From positions 1-7,561 of the forward strand of contig JAPLUS010000141.1 in NCBI GenBank assembly GCA_026397495.1: DNA of 7,561 bases, read 5' to 3'. A model generated the notes under the pieces. That model was not told where the DNA came from. It ran no database searches and worked only from the letters and a program-made list of their open reading frames with translations. The position numbers and the translations under genes were made by a program. Below are positions 1 to 6,092 of the stretch, in pieces. Origin of the DNA: Candidatus Zixiibacteriota bacterium. Lineage in GTDB: Bacteria > Zixibacteria > MSB-5A5 > GN15 > PGXB01. Each line of letters begins with the position of its first letter. The stretch's first letter is position 1.

Positions 1-1073
1 ATGGTGTCATTTTAGCGGGTGGAAAGGGAGAGAGGTTTTGGCCGCTTTCCCGCTCCCGGTGCCCCAAACAGCTTCTGAAATTAATTTCAGCAAAGACGAT
101 GCTTCAGGAAACCATCGACCGTGTTCTTTCACTGATACCGATGGAAAGAATCCTGGTGGTCACCTCTGAGAATATTGTAAAGCCGATTTTAAAGGAGATT
201 CCTGCTCTTAAAGCTGAAAATATCCTGGCTGAACCCCGGGGCAGGAATACCTGCCTGGCCATCGGCTTAGCCGCTGAACACTTGAAACGGATTGATCCAA
301 AGGCGGTAATGGTGGTTCTCTCCGCCGATCATATTATTCGCCCGGCGGAGAAATTGGTAAATATTATACAGGTCGGAGCAGAAATAGCTTCTCAGGAAGA
401 TCGTTTGATCACGGTTGGCATTGAGCCAACCCGTGCCGAAACAAGCTATGGCTATATTAAACTCTCACGGCTATACAGAAATACAGCCGGTTTTTCTGTG
501 TATGAAGTTGATTCTTTTACGGAAAAACCTAAGGCTATGGTTGCTCAGCAGTATTATTTTGGGCGGCAGCATCTTTGGAATTCCGGTATGTTTATCTGGT
601 CGATTGATGCCATTCTTAAGGCTATCGATCAATGTCAGCCGGAGATGGGTCAACATCTAAGTGAATATGCCGCGAGTATCGGTTCGGCGTCTGAAACCAA
701 GATGCGTAACGAGCTTTATGATAAATGTTCTCCAATTTCAATAGATTTTGCCGTCCTTGAAAACGCTGATAATGTTTTGACCATTAAAGCTGATATTCTC
801 TGGGATGATATTGGCAGTTGGAATGCCCTGGAGAGATATAAAGAGAAGGATCAGGAAAATAATGTGATTATAGGCCAGGCGAGGGTGGCCGATTCCTATG
901 AAACCACCATCTACAATAAGGGTGACGGCATCATTGTCGCGCTCGGCGTTTCTGACCTGGTTATAGTTAAAGCCGATGATGTTGTTTTGGTGGCTCATAA
1001 GACCAAGACTGATGATGTTAAGAAAATTCTGTCGGAATTTGCGGACGACGAATCCCTTAAGAAATATACTTAA
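1..1073 (+). CDS. manC: Mannose-1-phosphate guanylyltransferase (5' end outside window)
   Basis: The enzyme makes GDP-mannose from GTP and mannose 1-phosphate (EC 2.7.7.13) in the cytoplasm, feeding mannose- and fucose-containing envelope glycans. The reading frame is open from base 3 (bases 1-2 finish a preceding codon) and gives 356 visible residues to a TAA at 1071-1073. The first visible residues, GVILAGGKGERFWPLSR, are the nucleotide-binding signature of the family and normally sit within a few residues of the start, so very little is missing. The first ATG inside the frame, at 99, lies after this motif and is not the real start. Further family motifs are EPRGRNT, SADH (sugar-nucleotide site), FTEKP, WNSGMF, SIDFAVLE and DIGSW. 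The length fits the short single-domain form, with no C-terminal phosphomannose isomerase domain. The next gene starts 7 bases downstream. The family call is firm; the choice of mannose over a related sugar rests on family motifs. Confidence 0.93.
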   Translation, partial: GVILAGGKGERFWPLSRSRCPKQLLKLISAKTMLQETIDRVLSLIPMERILVVTSENIVKPILKEIPALKAENILAEPRGRNTCLAIGLAAEHLKRIDPKAVMVVLSADHIIRPAEKLVNIIQVGAEIASQEDRLITVGIEPTRAETSYGYIKLSRLYRNTAGFSVYEVDSFTEKPKAMVAQQYYFGRQHLWNSGMFIWSIDAILKAIDQCQPEMGQHLSEYAASIGSASETKMRNELYDKCSPISIDFAVLENADNVLTIKADILWDDIGSWNALERYKEKDQENNVIIGQARVADSYETTIYNKGDGIIVALGVSDLVIVKADDVVLVAHKTKTDDVKKILSEFADDESLKKYT

Positions 1074-1080
1074 AAAGGCT

Positions 1081-1674
1081 ATGAAACGGTTTTATCTTAT
1101 TCTTTTCCCAATTTTAATTCTTGCCGGCTGTATTGGTGGCCACAGGCGCGCCGACGAAGGGGAATCAGATAAAAATAGCGCCGCTTCTTTTGCCTATAAT
1201 CCGCTGGAGATGGCCGAAGATACGGTAATAATACCGGTGAAATATCCGATCAATGTTAACTCATCATATAGGGAATCGCCCCGAAAGGGCGAACCTTCCG
1301 ACTCCGCCGCCATATCTAAATCCAAAGCAGACAGATATCGAATACAAATTTTTACTTCCCGAGTGTATGGTCAAGCATTAAAGGAGTCAAATACTGCCTC
1401 GCAAGTGTTCGACCAGAAGGTCTGGATGGATTATGAGGTGCCATATTATAAGGTAAGGATTGGTGATTTTTCCAGTCAATCGAAGGCGGAAGAATACCTT
1501 CCCGTGGTAAGAAATGCCGGTTACGGATCGGCCTGGATAGTTCGAGTTAGTACAAATATACAGACGCTCGATACCAATCCGAGGGGGGAGCCCAATTCTC
1601 CGGAGGATTCATCTAATATTCCCAGTTCTGTCATGGAACCCGCTCATGATAAATCCTCTTATCCTGGCCATTGA
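1081..1674 (+). CDS. SPOR-domain lipoprotein
   Basis: This 197-residue exported lipoprotein probably binds peptidoglycan. Residues 1-17 form a lipoprotein signal: K2 R3, a hydrophobic run and the lipobox LAGC, with C17 as the lipidated cysteine. Residue 18 is Ile rather than Asp, compatible with outer-membrane sorting if the enterobacterial Lol rule applies here. Residues about 20-83 are a polar, probably flexible linker. Residues about 84-157 look like a SPOR domain, starting DRYRIQIFTS, with a central YYKVRIGDF and then SKAEEYL and AWIVRV. SPOR domains bind glycan strands stripped of stem peptides, often at the septum. The tail from about 158 is rich in Ser, Pro and Asn. The ATG at 1081 was chosen because it places the lipobox correctly; the frame is open back to 976, but that part overlaps manC. 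AAAGG at 1074-1078 is only 2 bases from the ATG, so coupling to manC translation is plausible. The 3' end overlaps the next gene by 29 bases. Confidence 0.85.
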   Translation: MKRFYLILFPILILAGCIGGHRRADEGESDKNSAASFAYNPLEMAEDTVIIPVKYPINVNSSYRESPRKGEPSDSAAISKSKADRYRIQIFTSRVYGQALKESNTASQVFDQKVWMDYEVPYYKVRIGDFSSQSKAEEYLPVVRNAGYGSAWIVRVSTNIQTLDTNPRGEPNSPEDSSNIPSSVMEPAHDKSSYPGH

Positions 1675-2278
1675 TCAGTTTCGGCCTGAAGAAAAGGCTA
1701 TGAGTATGGCCACACAGGTACTGGAAACCGGCGGAATTTTGGTGGCGCCCACAGAAACGAGATATGGTCTTATGACTCGAATAGATAATATCGATACCGT
1801 AGAACGATTGTTTGCGCTAAAAAAAAGGGAGAAATACCTGCCGACGGCGATATTTGTCCGCTCTCATGATGAAATTGAGGATTTTGGCTTTGGGAATCCC
1901 ATTTCACGGAAATTGGCGAAGCGGTTTTTACCGGGCCCAATGACGCTCATCCTCAGAACAAAAAAATTATATCCACCGCCAATTGTGGTGGATGGCAAAA
2001 TTGGAATTCGTTATTCCTCAGCGGCAATCGTGAAAGGCCTTCTCAAGAGAGTCAGTTCAAATTTAACGGCCACCAGCGCCAACCTGTCGGGGAAGGAATC
2101 ACCGAAAACAATATCGGAAATTGCCTCCCTCTTCAAAACGGAGGTCGCTCTTTATCTTGATGCCGGACCGCTGGCAGCGGCACCTTCGACGGTAGTCGAC
2201 TGCTCTGCTGATGGTTTTGTTATCCGACGCCATGGTGCGATTTCGGAGGAAGAGATAAAAGAGAATCTGGATGGATAA
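1646..2278 (+). CDS. tsaC: Threonylcarbamoyl-AMP synthase, Sua5/YrdC family
   Basis: This enzyme family makes threonylcarbamoyl-AMP from threonine, bicarbonate and ATP, the first step towards t6A at position 37 of ANN-decoding tRNAs. The 210-residue protein is essentially one YrdC domain; the C-terminal Sua5 domain of longer homologues is absent. Visible motifs are PTETRYGL (35-42), the K59-x-R61 and S144-x-N146 residues that form the conserved KxR/SxN nucleotide site, PGPMTLIL (96-103), TSANLSG (143-149), STVVD (181-185) and RRHGAIS (194-200). Oddities are Arg where Val is usual in PTETVYGL, and IRYSSA (121-126) where homologues usually have a VRxPxH-like segment. The ATG at 1646 is supported by IDQFRPEE matching the usual N-terminal strand and helix; the in-frame ATGs at 1700 and 1706 would remove it. 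The Shine-Dalgarno is weak (GGAA at 1635-1638), and the start lies inside the SPOR gene, suggesting coupling. The YciO-type paralogue is a less likely alternative. Confidence 0.86.
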   Translation: MINPLILAIDQFRPEEKAMSMATQVLETGGILVAPTETRYGLMTRIDNIDTVERLFALKKREKYLPTAIFVRSHDEIEDFGFGNPISRKLAKRFLPGPMTLILRTKKLYPPPIVVDGKIGIRYSSAAIVKGLLKRVSSNLTATSANLSGKESPKTISEIASLFKTEVALYLDAGPLAAAPSTVVDCSADGFVIRRHGAISEEEIKENLDG

Positions 2279-2280
2279 TA

Positions 2281-2772
2281 ATGGCTGAAACCTTCAAAAT
2301 AATGTTTGTCTGTACCGGCAACACCTGCCGCTCGCCGATGGCCGAAGGAAGTTTGAGAAAGCTTCTGGAAAACCGAAATATCAAAGGTATTGATATTTTT
2401 TCCTCGGGGACTGCCGCCGCGTCGGGATTCCCGGCTACCATTTATGCGATTGAGGCCTGTCGTATTTGGGAGGCCGATATTACCGGACATCGCTCCCGTC
2501 CTCTGACACCGGAATTAATTGAACAGGCCGATCTGATTATCACTATGACTTCGTCGCATTACTACGAAGTGATAAGATTAGTACCGGAGGCAAGGGATAA
2601 AACCTTTCTGATTAAAGACTATCCTGAGCCGGGGTGTGGAGGGGAAGGGATTGCCGATCCTATCGGGGGTTCACTCGATATGTATAATCAGACTTTTTTG
2701 GAGATTGGCGAGGAGCTTGGCCGTATCCTTCCTTATATCATTGAAGCCGCCGAAAGGAGAAAAGGAATATAA
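2281..2772 (+). CDS. Low-molecular-weight phosphatase, YwlE-like protein arginine phosphatase
   Basis: This 163-residue cytoplasmic protein is a full-length member of the low-molecular-weight tyrosine phosphatase family. The phosphate-binding loop, CTGNTCRS at residues 11-18, holds nucleophile C11 and R17 of the C-x5-R motif. The general acid should be D126 in DPIGGS (126-131), and SSGT at 41-44 is a further family feature. Within the loop the fifth residue is Thr (T15). Tyrosine phosphatases usually have Ile here (CLGNICRS), whereas B. subtilis YwlE has Thr and uses it to select phosphoarginine. That points to an arginine phosphatase, although I128 replaces the Phe common in DPFGGS. The ATG follows the tsaC stop by 2 bases with only a weak GGATGG ahead, so it is probably coupled. 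A Sua5 gene beside a YwlE gene also occurs as ywlC-ywlE in Bacillus. The phosphatase fold is certain; the substrate is inferred. Confidence 0.88.
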   Translation: MAETFKIMFVCTGNTCRSPMAEGSLRKLLENRNIKGIDIFSSGTAAASGFPATIYAIEACRIWEADITGHRSRPLTPELIEQADLIITMTSSHYYEVIRLVPEARDKTFLIKDYPEPGCGGEGIADPIGGSLDMYNQTFLEIGEELGRILPYIIEAAERRKGI

Positions 2773-2779
2773 TCTTATT

Positions 2780-3595
2780 ATGATCAAAAAATTTATAGTG
2801 GCAGCGGCCTTAATAACCGGCCTAATTTTATCAGCCCATTTTCTGCATTTAGCCTTTACCTCGGCCTCGGCACAGACGGCGCAGGATGATTCTTCTATGG
2901 TCAAAGAGGCAGATCGCAGTATTGATAATGTTGCCTTTGGTCCGGGGGAAAAATTGAATTATGATATCGGATATGGGTTCATTAATGCCGGATCAGCCAC
3001 ATTGGAAGTAACCGATCTGATTGAATATAATAACCGCCCCTGCTTTCTGATTCAATCGACAGCCAATTCCAACAAGTTCTTTTCTTCCTTTTATCGGGTT
3101 GAAGACAGGGTAAAATCCATTATAGATGCCGCCGGACTTTATTCCTGGAAATTTGAGAAGTATTTAAGTGAGGGAAATTATAAGGCGCAGACAGCTTACG
3201 GTTTTGATCAATCAAACCATAGTGTCTTTTTTGGTCGCGATACCCTTCCGGTCGCTCCTTTTGTTCAAGATGCCCTTTCCATTTTGTACTATATTCGTAC
3301 CCAGAATCTGAAAGTCGGGCAATCCGTATATGTTGATAATTTCACTGATGGCCAATCTTATAAAATGGAGATTAGAGTCCACCGCAAGGAATTAGTGAAA
3401 GTAAAAGCAGGGAGATTCGACTGTATTGTGGTCGAACCGCTCCTGCTGACATCAGGTATCTTCAAACATGAGGGTAAACTCACGGTTTGGTTAACTGATG
3501 ACCGGCTTAAATTGCCGGTTCTCATGAAATCCAAAGTTTTGGTAGGTTCTATTACGGCCGAACTGACCAATTATAGGCTTGGAGAGATTTTATAA
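2780..3595 (+). CDS. Exported DUF3108 family protein
   Basis: This 271-residue protein has unknown function. Residues 1-31 look like a Sec signal peptide: K3 K4, a hydrophobic stretch to about residue 27, and a cleavage site after SASA (28-31). The mature part matches what I recall of DUF3108: FGPGEKLNYDIGYGFINAG (53-71) near the start, QDALSILYYIRT (163-174) in the middle, and RKELVKVKAGRFDCIVVEP (202-220), WLTDD (237-241) and LPVLMKSKVLVGSITAEL (245-262) near the end. Such proteins are predicted to be mainly beta-strand and periplasmic or outer-membrane associated; no reaction is known to me. The ATG at 2780 was chosen because it opens the signal peptide; the upstream part of the open frame (from 2636) overlaps the phosphatase gene. 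A strong AAAGGAGA at 2753-2760 is too distant to be ideal, and AAAGGAA at 2761-2767 is nearer. The next gene starts 1 base after the stop codon. Confidence 0.8.
   Translation: MIKKFIVAAALITGLILSAHFLHLAFTSASAQTAQDDSSMVKEADRSIDNVAFGPGEKLNYDIGYGFINAGSATLEVTDLIEYNNRPCFLIQSTANSNKFFSSFYRVEDRVKSIIDAAGLYSWKFEKYLSEGNYKAQTAYGFDQSNHSVFFGRDTLPVAPFVQDALSILYYIRTQNLKVGQSVYVDNFTDGQSYKMEIRVHRKELVKVKAGRFDCIVVEPLLLTSGIFKHEGKLTVWLTDDRLKLPVLMKSKVLVGSITAELTNYRLGEIL
3581..3586 (+). promoter_or_regulatory. Ribosome binding site GGAGAG deciding the ATG start at 3597
   Basis: GGAGAG lies 10 bases before the ATG at 3597. An in-frame TTG at 3579 would place this site inside the coding region and leave no comparable site upstream, so the ATG is preferred. 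The site falls in the last codons of the DUF3108 gene. Confidence 0.7.
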
Positions 3596-3596
3596 T

Positions 3597-4550
3597 ATGA
3601 GCCGATTCAAACAGGCGGATTTAAGCAAGGTTAAGACAGTCTCTTTACGAAGACGAAGGAGTAAGGCCGAAGTATCTGCGTTGGGTAAGAGTTTTGAATA
3701 TGACGGCGCTCGGGAATTTCTTGATTCTTTACCCCGCTTTCTAAAAGCTGCCGAGTTGATAGAGTTTATAAATAGAATTGCCGCTGCCCGCCGCAGGGGA
3801 TTTCCTTTCCATATTATGATGGGAGCTCATGTCATCAAAGTAGGTCTTTCACCAATTATAATAGATCTGATTCAAAATGGAATTGTTACCGGCCTTTCCT
3901 TAAATTCGGCCGGCCTTATACATGATTTGGAGTTGGCTTTTGTCGGCCGGACATCCGAGGAGGTGGCCGCCGGTCTTAAATCAGGCGACTTCGGGATGGC
4001 CAAAGAAACGGGAGAATTATTCTCGGCTGTGATTGAATTGGCCGAGAAGGAGTCACTCGGTTTGGGTGAAGCAGCCGGTCATTTTATTAACCGGCGCAAG
4101 GCCAAATATAGAGATTATTCTGTTTTGGCCGCGGCGGATAAGAACGGCATTCCGGCAACGGTGCATATTGTCATAGGGACCGATATTGTCAGCCAGCAAC
4201 CGGCTTTTAAGGCCGGTCTGGCAGCGGAAGCATCATACCGTGATTTCAAAATTCTTTCCCATCTTCTGATTAATGCCGACCGCGGCGGGGTAATTGCCAA
4301 TATTGGTTCCGCCGTTGTTTTGCCTGAAGTATTTTTAAAGGCCTTGACGGTCGCCCGTAATTTGAATAAGCATAAGTGCAATATCACGACCGCCAATTTT
4401 GATATGATTGCCCACTATCGTCCCCTGACGAATGTTGTCCAGCGTCCCACTTATGCCGGCGGTAGAGGTTTCAATTTCATCGGACATCACGAAATAATGG
4501 GTCCTCTCTTGGCGTGGGGATTAAAGTCATTGGTTACTAATATTAAGTAA
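3597..4550 (+). CDS. Deoxyhypusine synthase-like protein of unknown substrate
   Basis: This 317-residue protein has no signal peptide and is probably cytoplasmic. I recognise a conserved bacterial family that resembles the NAD-dependent deoxyhypusine synthase fold. By eye, MMGAHVIKVGLSPIII (74-89) followed by AGLIHDLELAF (105-115) lines up with the human segment where SGI and AGGVEEDLI occur. IPATVHIVIGTDI (185-197) lines up with the NHIPVFSPALTDGS region, GGVIANIGSAVVLPE (230-244) with its glycine-rich segment, and TTANFD (264-269) with NTAQEFDG. Later conserved-looking parts are RPTYAGGRGF (283-292) and GHHEIM (296-301). The WGKI motif carrying the catalytic lysine of true deoxyhypusine synthases is not seen at the matching place. 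Bacteria normally lack eIF5A, so a different aminobutyl or NAD-dependent reaction, or a non-enzymatic role, is possible. Homospermidine synthase-type activity is an alternative. The N-terminal 30 residues are basic (RRRR at 18-21). The coding-gene call is firm; the fold assignment is moderate and the function is open. Confidence 0.6.
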   Translation: MSRFKQADLSKVKTVSLRRRRSKAEVSALGKSFEYDGAREFLDSLPRFLKAAELIEFINRIAAARRRGFPFHIMMGAHVIKVGLSPIIIDLIQNGIVTGLSLNSAGLIHDLELAFVGRTSEEVAAGLKSGDFGMAKETGELFSAVIELAEKESLGLGEAAGHFINRRKAKYRDYSVLAAADKNGIPATVHIVIGTDIVSQQPAFKAGLAAEASYRDFKILSHLLINADRGGVIANIGSAVVLPEVFLKALTVARNLNKHKCNITTANFDMIAHYRPLTNVVQRPTYAGGRGFNFIGHHEIMGPLLAWGLKSLVTNIK

Positions 4551-4556
4551 GTCTAT

Positions 4557-4560
4557 GGAG
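4557..4560 (+). promoter_or_regulatory. Ribosome binding site GGAG for the formimidoyltransferase gene
   Basis: GGAG sits 8 bases before the ATG at 4569, in the 18-base gap after the preceding stop. This is the longest gap in the window and has room for a ribosome binding site but no obvious promoter. Confidence 0.6.
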
Positions 4561-4568
4561 TTCTTTCA

Positions 4569-6092
4569 ATGATTAGACTGGTTGAATGTGTTCCCAATTT
4601 TTCTGAGGGAAGAAGAAAAGAAGTTTTGGATCAAATCATTGGTGAAATTATGTCGATCCCATCGGTCGTTCTTCTTGATCGTGAAATGGATGCCGATCAT
4701 AATCGGGCCGTCGTTACCTTTGTCTGCCCGCCTGAAGATGCGGTTGAAGCCTGTTTCAGGGGAATAAAGAAGGCCGCGGAAATTATCGATATGAGAACCC
4801 ACAAAGGGGAACACCCCCGAATGGGAGCAACCGACGTTTGCCCCTTCATTCCTCTGGCTGACTTCACGGAGGCCGAAGCGGTTGAGTTGGTGCATCAATT
4901 AGGGAAAAGGGTAGGCCAAGAGCTGCAGATTCCCATTTATCTTTATGAATTGGCGGCGACTCGTCCGGATCGCCAAAATCTGGCTGATGTTCGTAAGGGG
5001 GAATATGAAGAAATTCGCGATGAGATTGAAAATAATCCCGACCGTAAGCCGGACTATGGCCCAAGCAAGATGAATCTCAAGGCGGGGGCTACCGCTATCG
5101 GTGTCAGATTCCCGCTGGTGGCCTTTAATGCCTATCTGGATACCGACAAAGTCTCAATTGCCCGCAAGATTGCCAATGCGATTCGCTTTGCCAAAGGAGG
5201 GTATAGATTTGTCAAGGCCATGGGTTTCTCTATAAAGGAGCGGAATCAAGCTCAGATTTCAATGAATCTGGTCAACTATACCCAAACACCGATTTTCAGG
5301 GTTTTTGAGACCATTAAATCGGAAGCGGCGCGATACGGAGTCAATATTACTTCGTCGGAAATCATCGGACTGGTACCCCAGCAAGCATTGCTGGATGCAG
5401 CTGAGTTTTATCTTCGTCTGGAGAATTTTTCGGCCAATCAGGTTTTAGAAGAAAAAATGCGACGGGTCGGAGTCAGTGGACAGGCCGCGGCCAATTTTTA
5501 TGACGAGGTGGCATCAAAGTCCCCCACTCCGGGCGGTGGTTCCGTGGCCGCTTCGGCAGGCGTTCTGGGGGCGGCTCTGGATTCAATGGTTTGCCGCCTG
5601 ACCGTAGGCAAGAAAAAATATGCTGAGGTTGAGAAAGATCTGATAATTGTCCGCGATAAATCTGAAGCTCTTCGCGCTCAATTAACCGACATGATTAAGA
5701 AGGATGGAGAAGCGTTTGATAGAGTTATGACGGCGCGTAGACTTCCCAAAGATACGGAAGAAGAAATCGGAAAGAGGGTTCGGGAAATCATTACCGCCAC
5801 CAAGGGAGCGGCTCTGGTTCCACTGGAGACAGCCCGTCTGGCGTTGGGGGTTCTTGAGCTGACCAGGGAGGTGGCGCAGAAAGGAAATGTCAATTCCATT
5901 TCCGATGCTGGAGTGGCGGCCTTGATGGCGAAAGCCGCCATCGAAGGGGCTATATATAACGTAAAAATAAATATAGGATCGCTTGAGGATAAAGAATTTG
6001 TTGACCGATTGCGGGGTGAAATAGCCGAGCTTCAAAAGAAAAGCTCTTCCTTAGCTGATGAAATCAGGGGGATTGTAGAAAGCAAAATCTAA
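4569..6092 (+). CDS. ftcD: Bifunctional glutamate formimidoyltransferase / formimidoyl-THF cyclodeaminase
   Basis: This 507-residue cytoplasmic enzyme has two activities. The first moves the formimino group from formiminoglutamate to tetrahydrofolate (EC 2.1.2.5); the second releases ammonia to give 5,10-methenyl-THF (EC 4.3.1.4). Together they link histidine breakdown to the one-carbon pool. Residues 1-180 are the transferase N-subdomain: LVECVPNFSEGR (4-15), DADHNRAV (41-48) and HKGEHPRMGATDVCPFIP (78-95). H82 falls at the position of the catalytic histidine of the mammalian enzyme. Residues about 181-300 are the second transferase subdomain (FNAYLDT, 186-192; ISMNLVNYT, 230-238). From about 308 comes the cyclodeaminase domain, with SPTPGGGSVAA (318-328) and GNVNSISDAGVAALMA (439-454). 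It is only slightly shorter than the human fused enzyme (541 residues), so both halves look complete. No hut genes for histidine breakdown are in the window. The stop codon abuts the next gene's ATG. Confidence 0.95.
   Translation: MIRLVECVPNFSEGRRKEVLDQIIGEIMSIPSVVLLDREMDADHNRAVVTFVCPPEDAVEACFRGIKKAAEIIDMRTHKGEHPRMGATDVCPFIPLADFTEAEAVELVHQLGKRVGQELQIPIYLYELAATRPDRQNLADVRKGEYEEIRDEIENNPDRKPDYGPSKMNLKAGATAIGVRFPLVAFNAYLDTDKVSIARKIANAIRFAKGGYRFVKAMGFSIKERNQAQISMNLVNYTQTPIFRVFETIKSEAARYGVNITSSEIIGLVPQQALLDAAEFYLRLENFSANQVLEEKMRRVGVSGQAAANFYDEVASKSPTPGGGSVAASAGVLGAALDSMVCRLTVGKKKYAEVEKDLIIVRDKSEALRAQLTDMIKKDGEAFDRVMTARRLPKDTEEEIGKRVREIITATKGAALVPLETARLALGVLELTREVAQKGNVNSISDAGVAALMAKAAIEGAIYNVKINIGSLEDKEFVDRLRGEIAELQKKSSSLADEIRGIVESKI

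Noticed and set aside
415..660. Second + strand frame of 81 codons inside manC
   Set aside because: It overlaps the manC FTEKP and WNSGMF motifs, lacks a ribosome binding site and has no recognisable features.
976..1080. Upstream extension of the SPOR lipoprotein frame
   Set aside because: These codons overlap the conserved end of manC in another frame and would bury the lipobox 50 residues into the protein.
2152..2490. Antisense 112-codon open frame across the tsaC-phosphatase junction
   Set aside because: It overlaps the conserved STVVD end of tsaC and the CTGNTCRS loop of the phosphatase, both clearly coding on the + strand. It is a shadow frame.
2636..2779. Upstream extension of the DUF3108 frame
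   Set aside because: It overlaps the conserved DPIGGS region of the phosphatase gene and would destroy the N-terminal signal peptide.
3501..3519. Inverted repeat ACCGGC-7-GCCGGT
   Set aside because: It is inside the conserved DDRLKLPVL coding region of DUF3108, has only 6-base arms and is not followed by a T-run. It is most likely due to codon content.
4566..4898. Antisense 110-codon open frame
   Set aside because: It is opposite the conserved N-terminal formimidoyltransferase motifs and has no recognisable protein features.
5682..6035. Two overlapping antisense open frames of about 90-120 codons
   Set aside because: Both are opposite the cyclodeaminase domain, and neither translation looks like a known or plausible protein.
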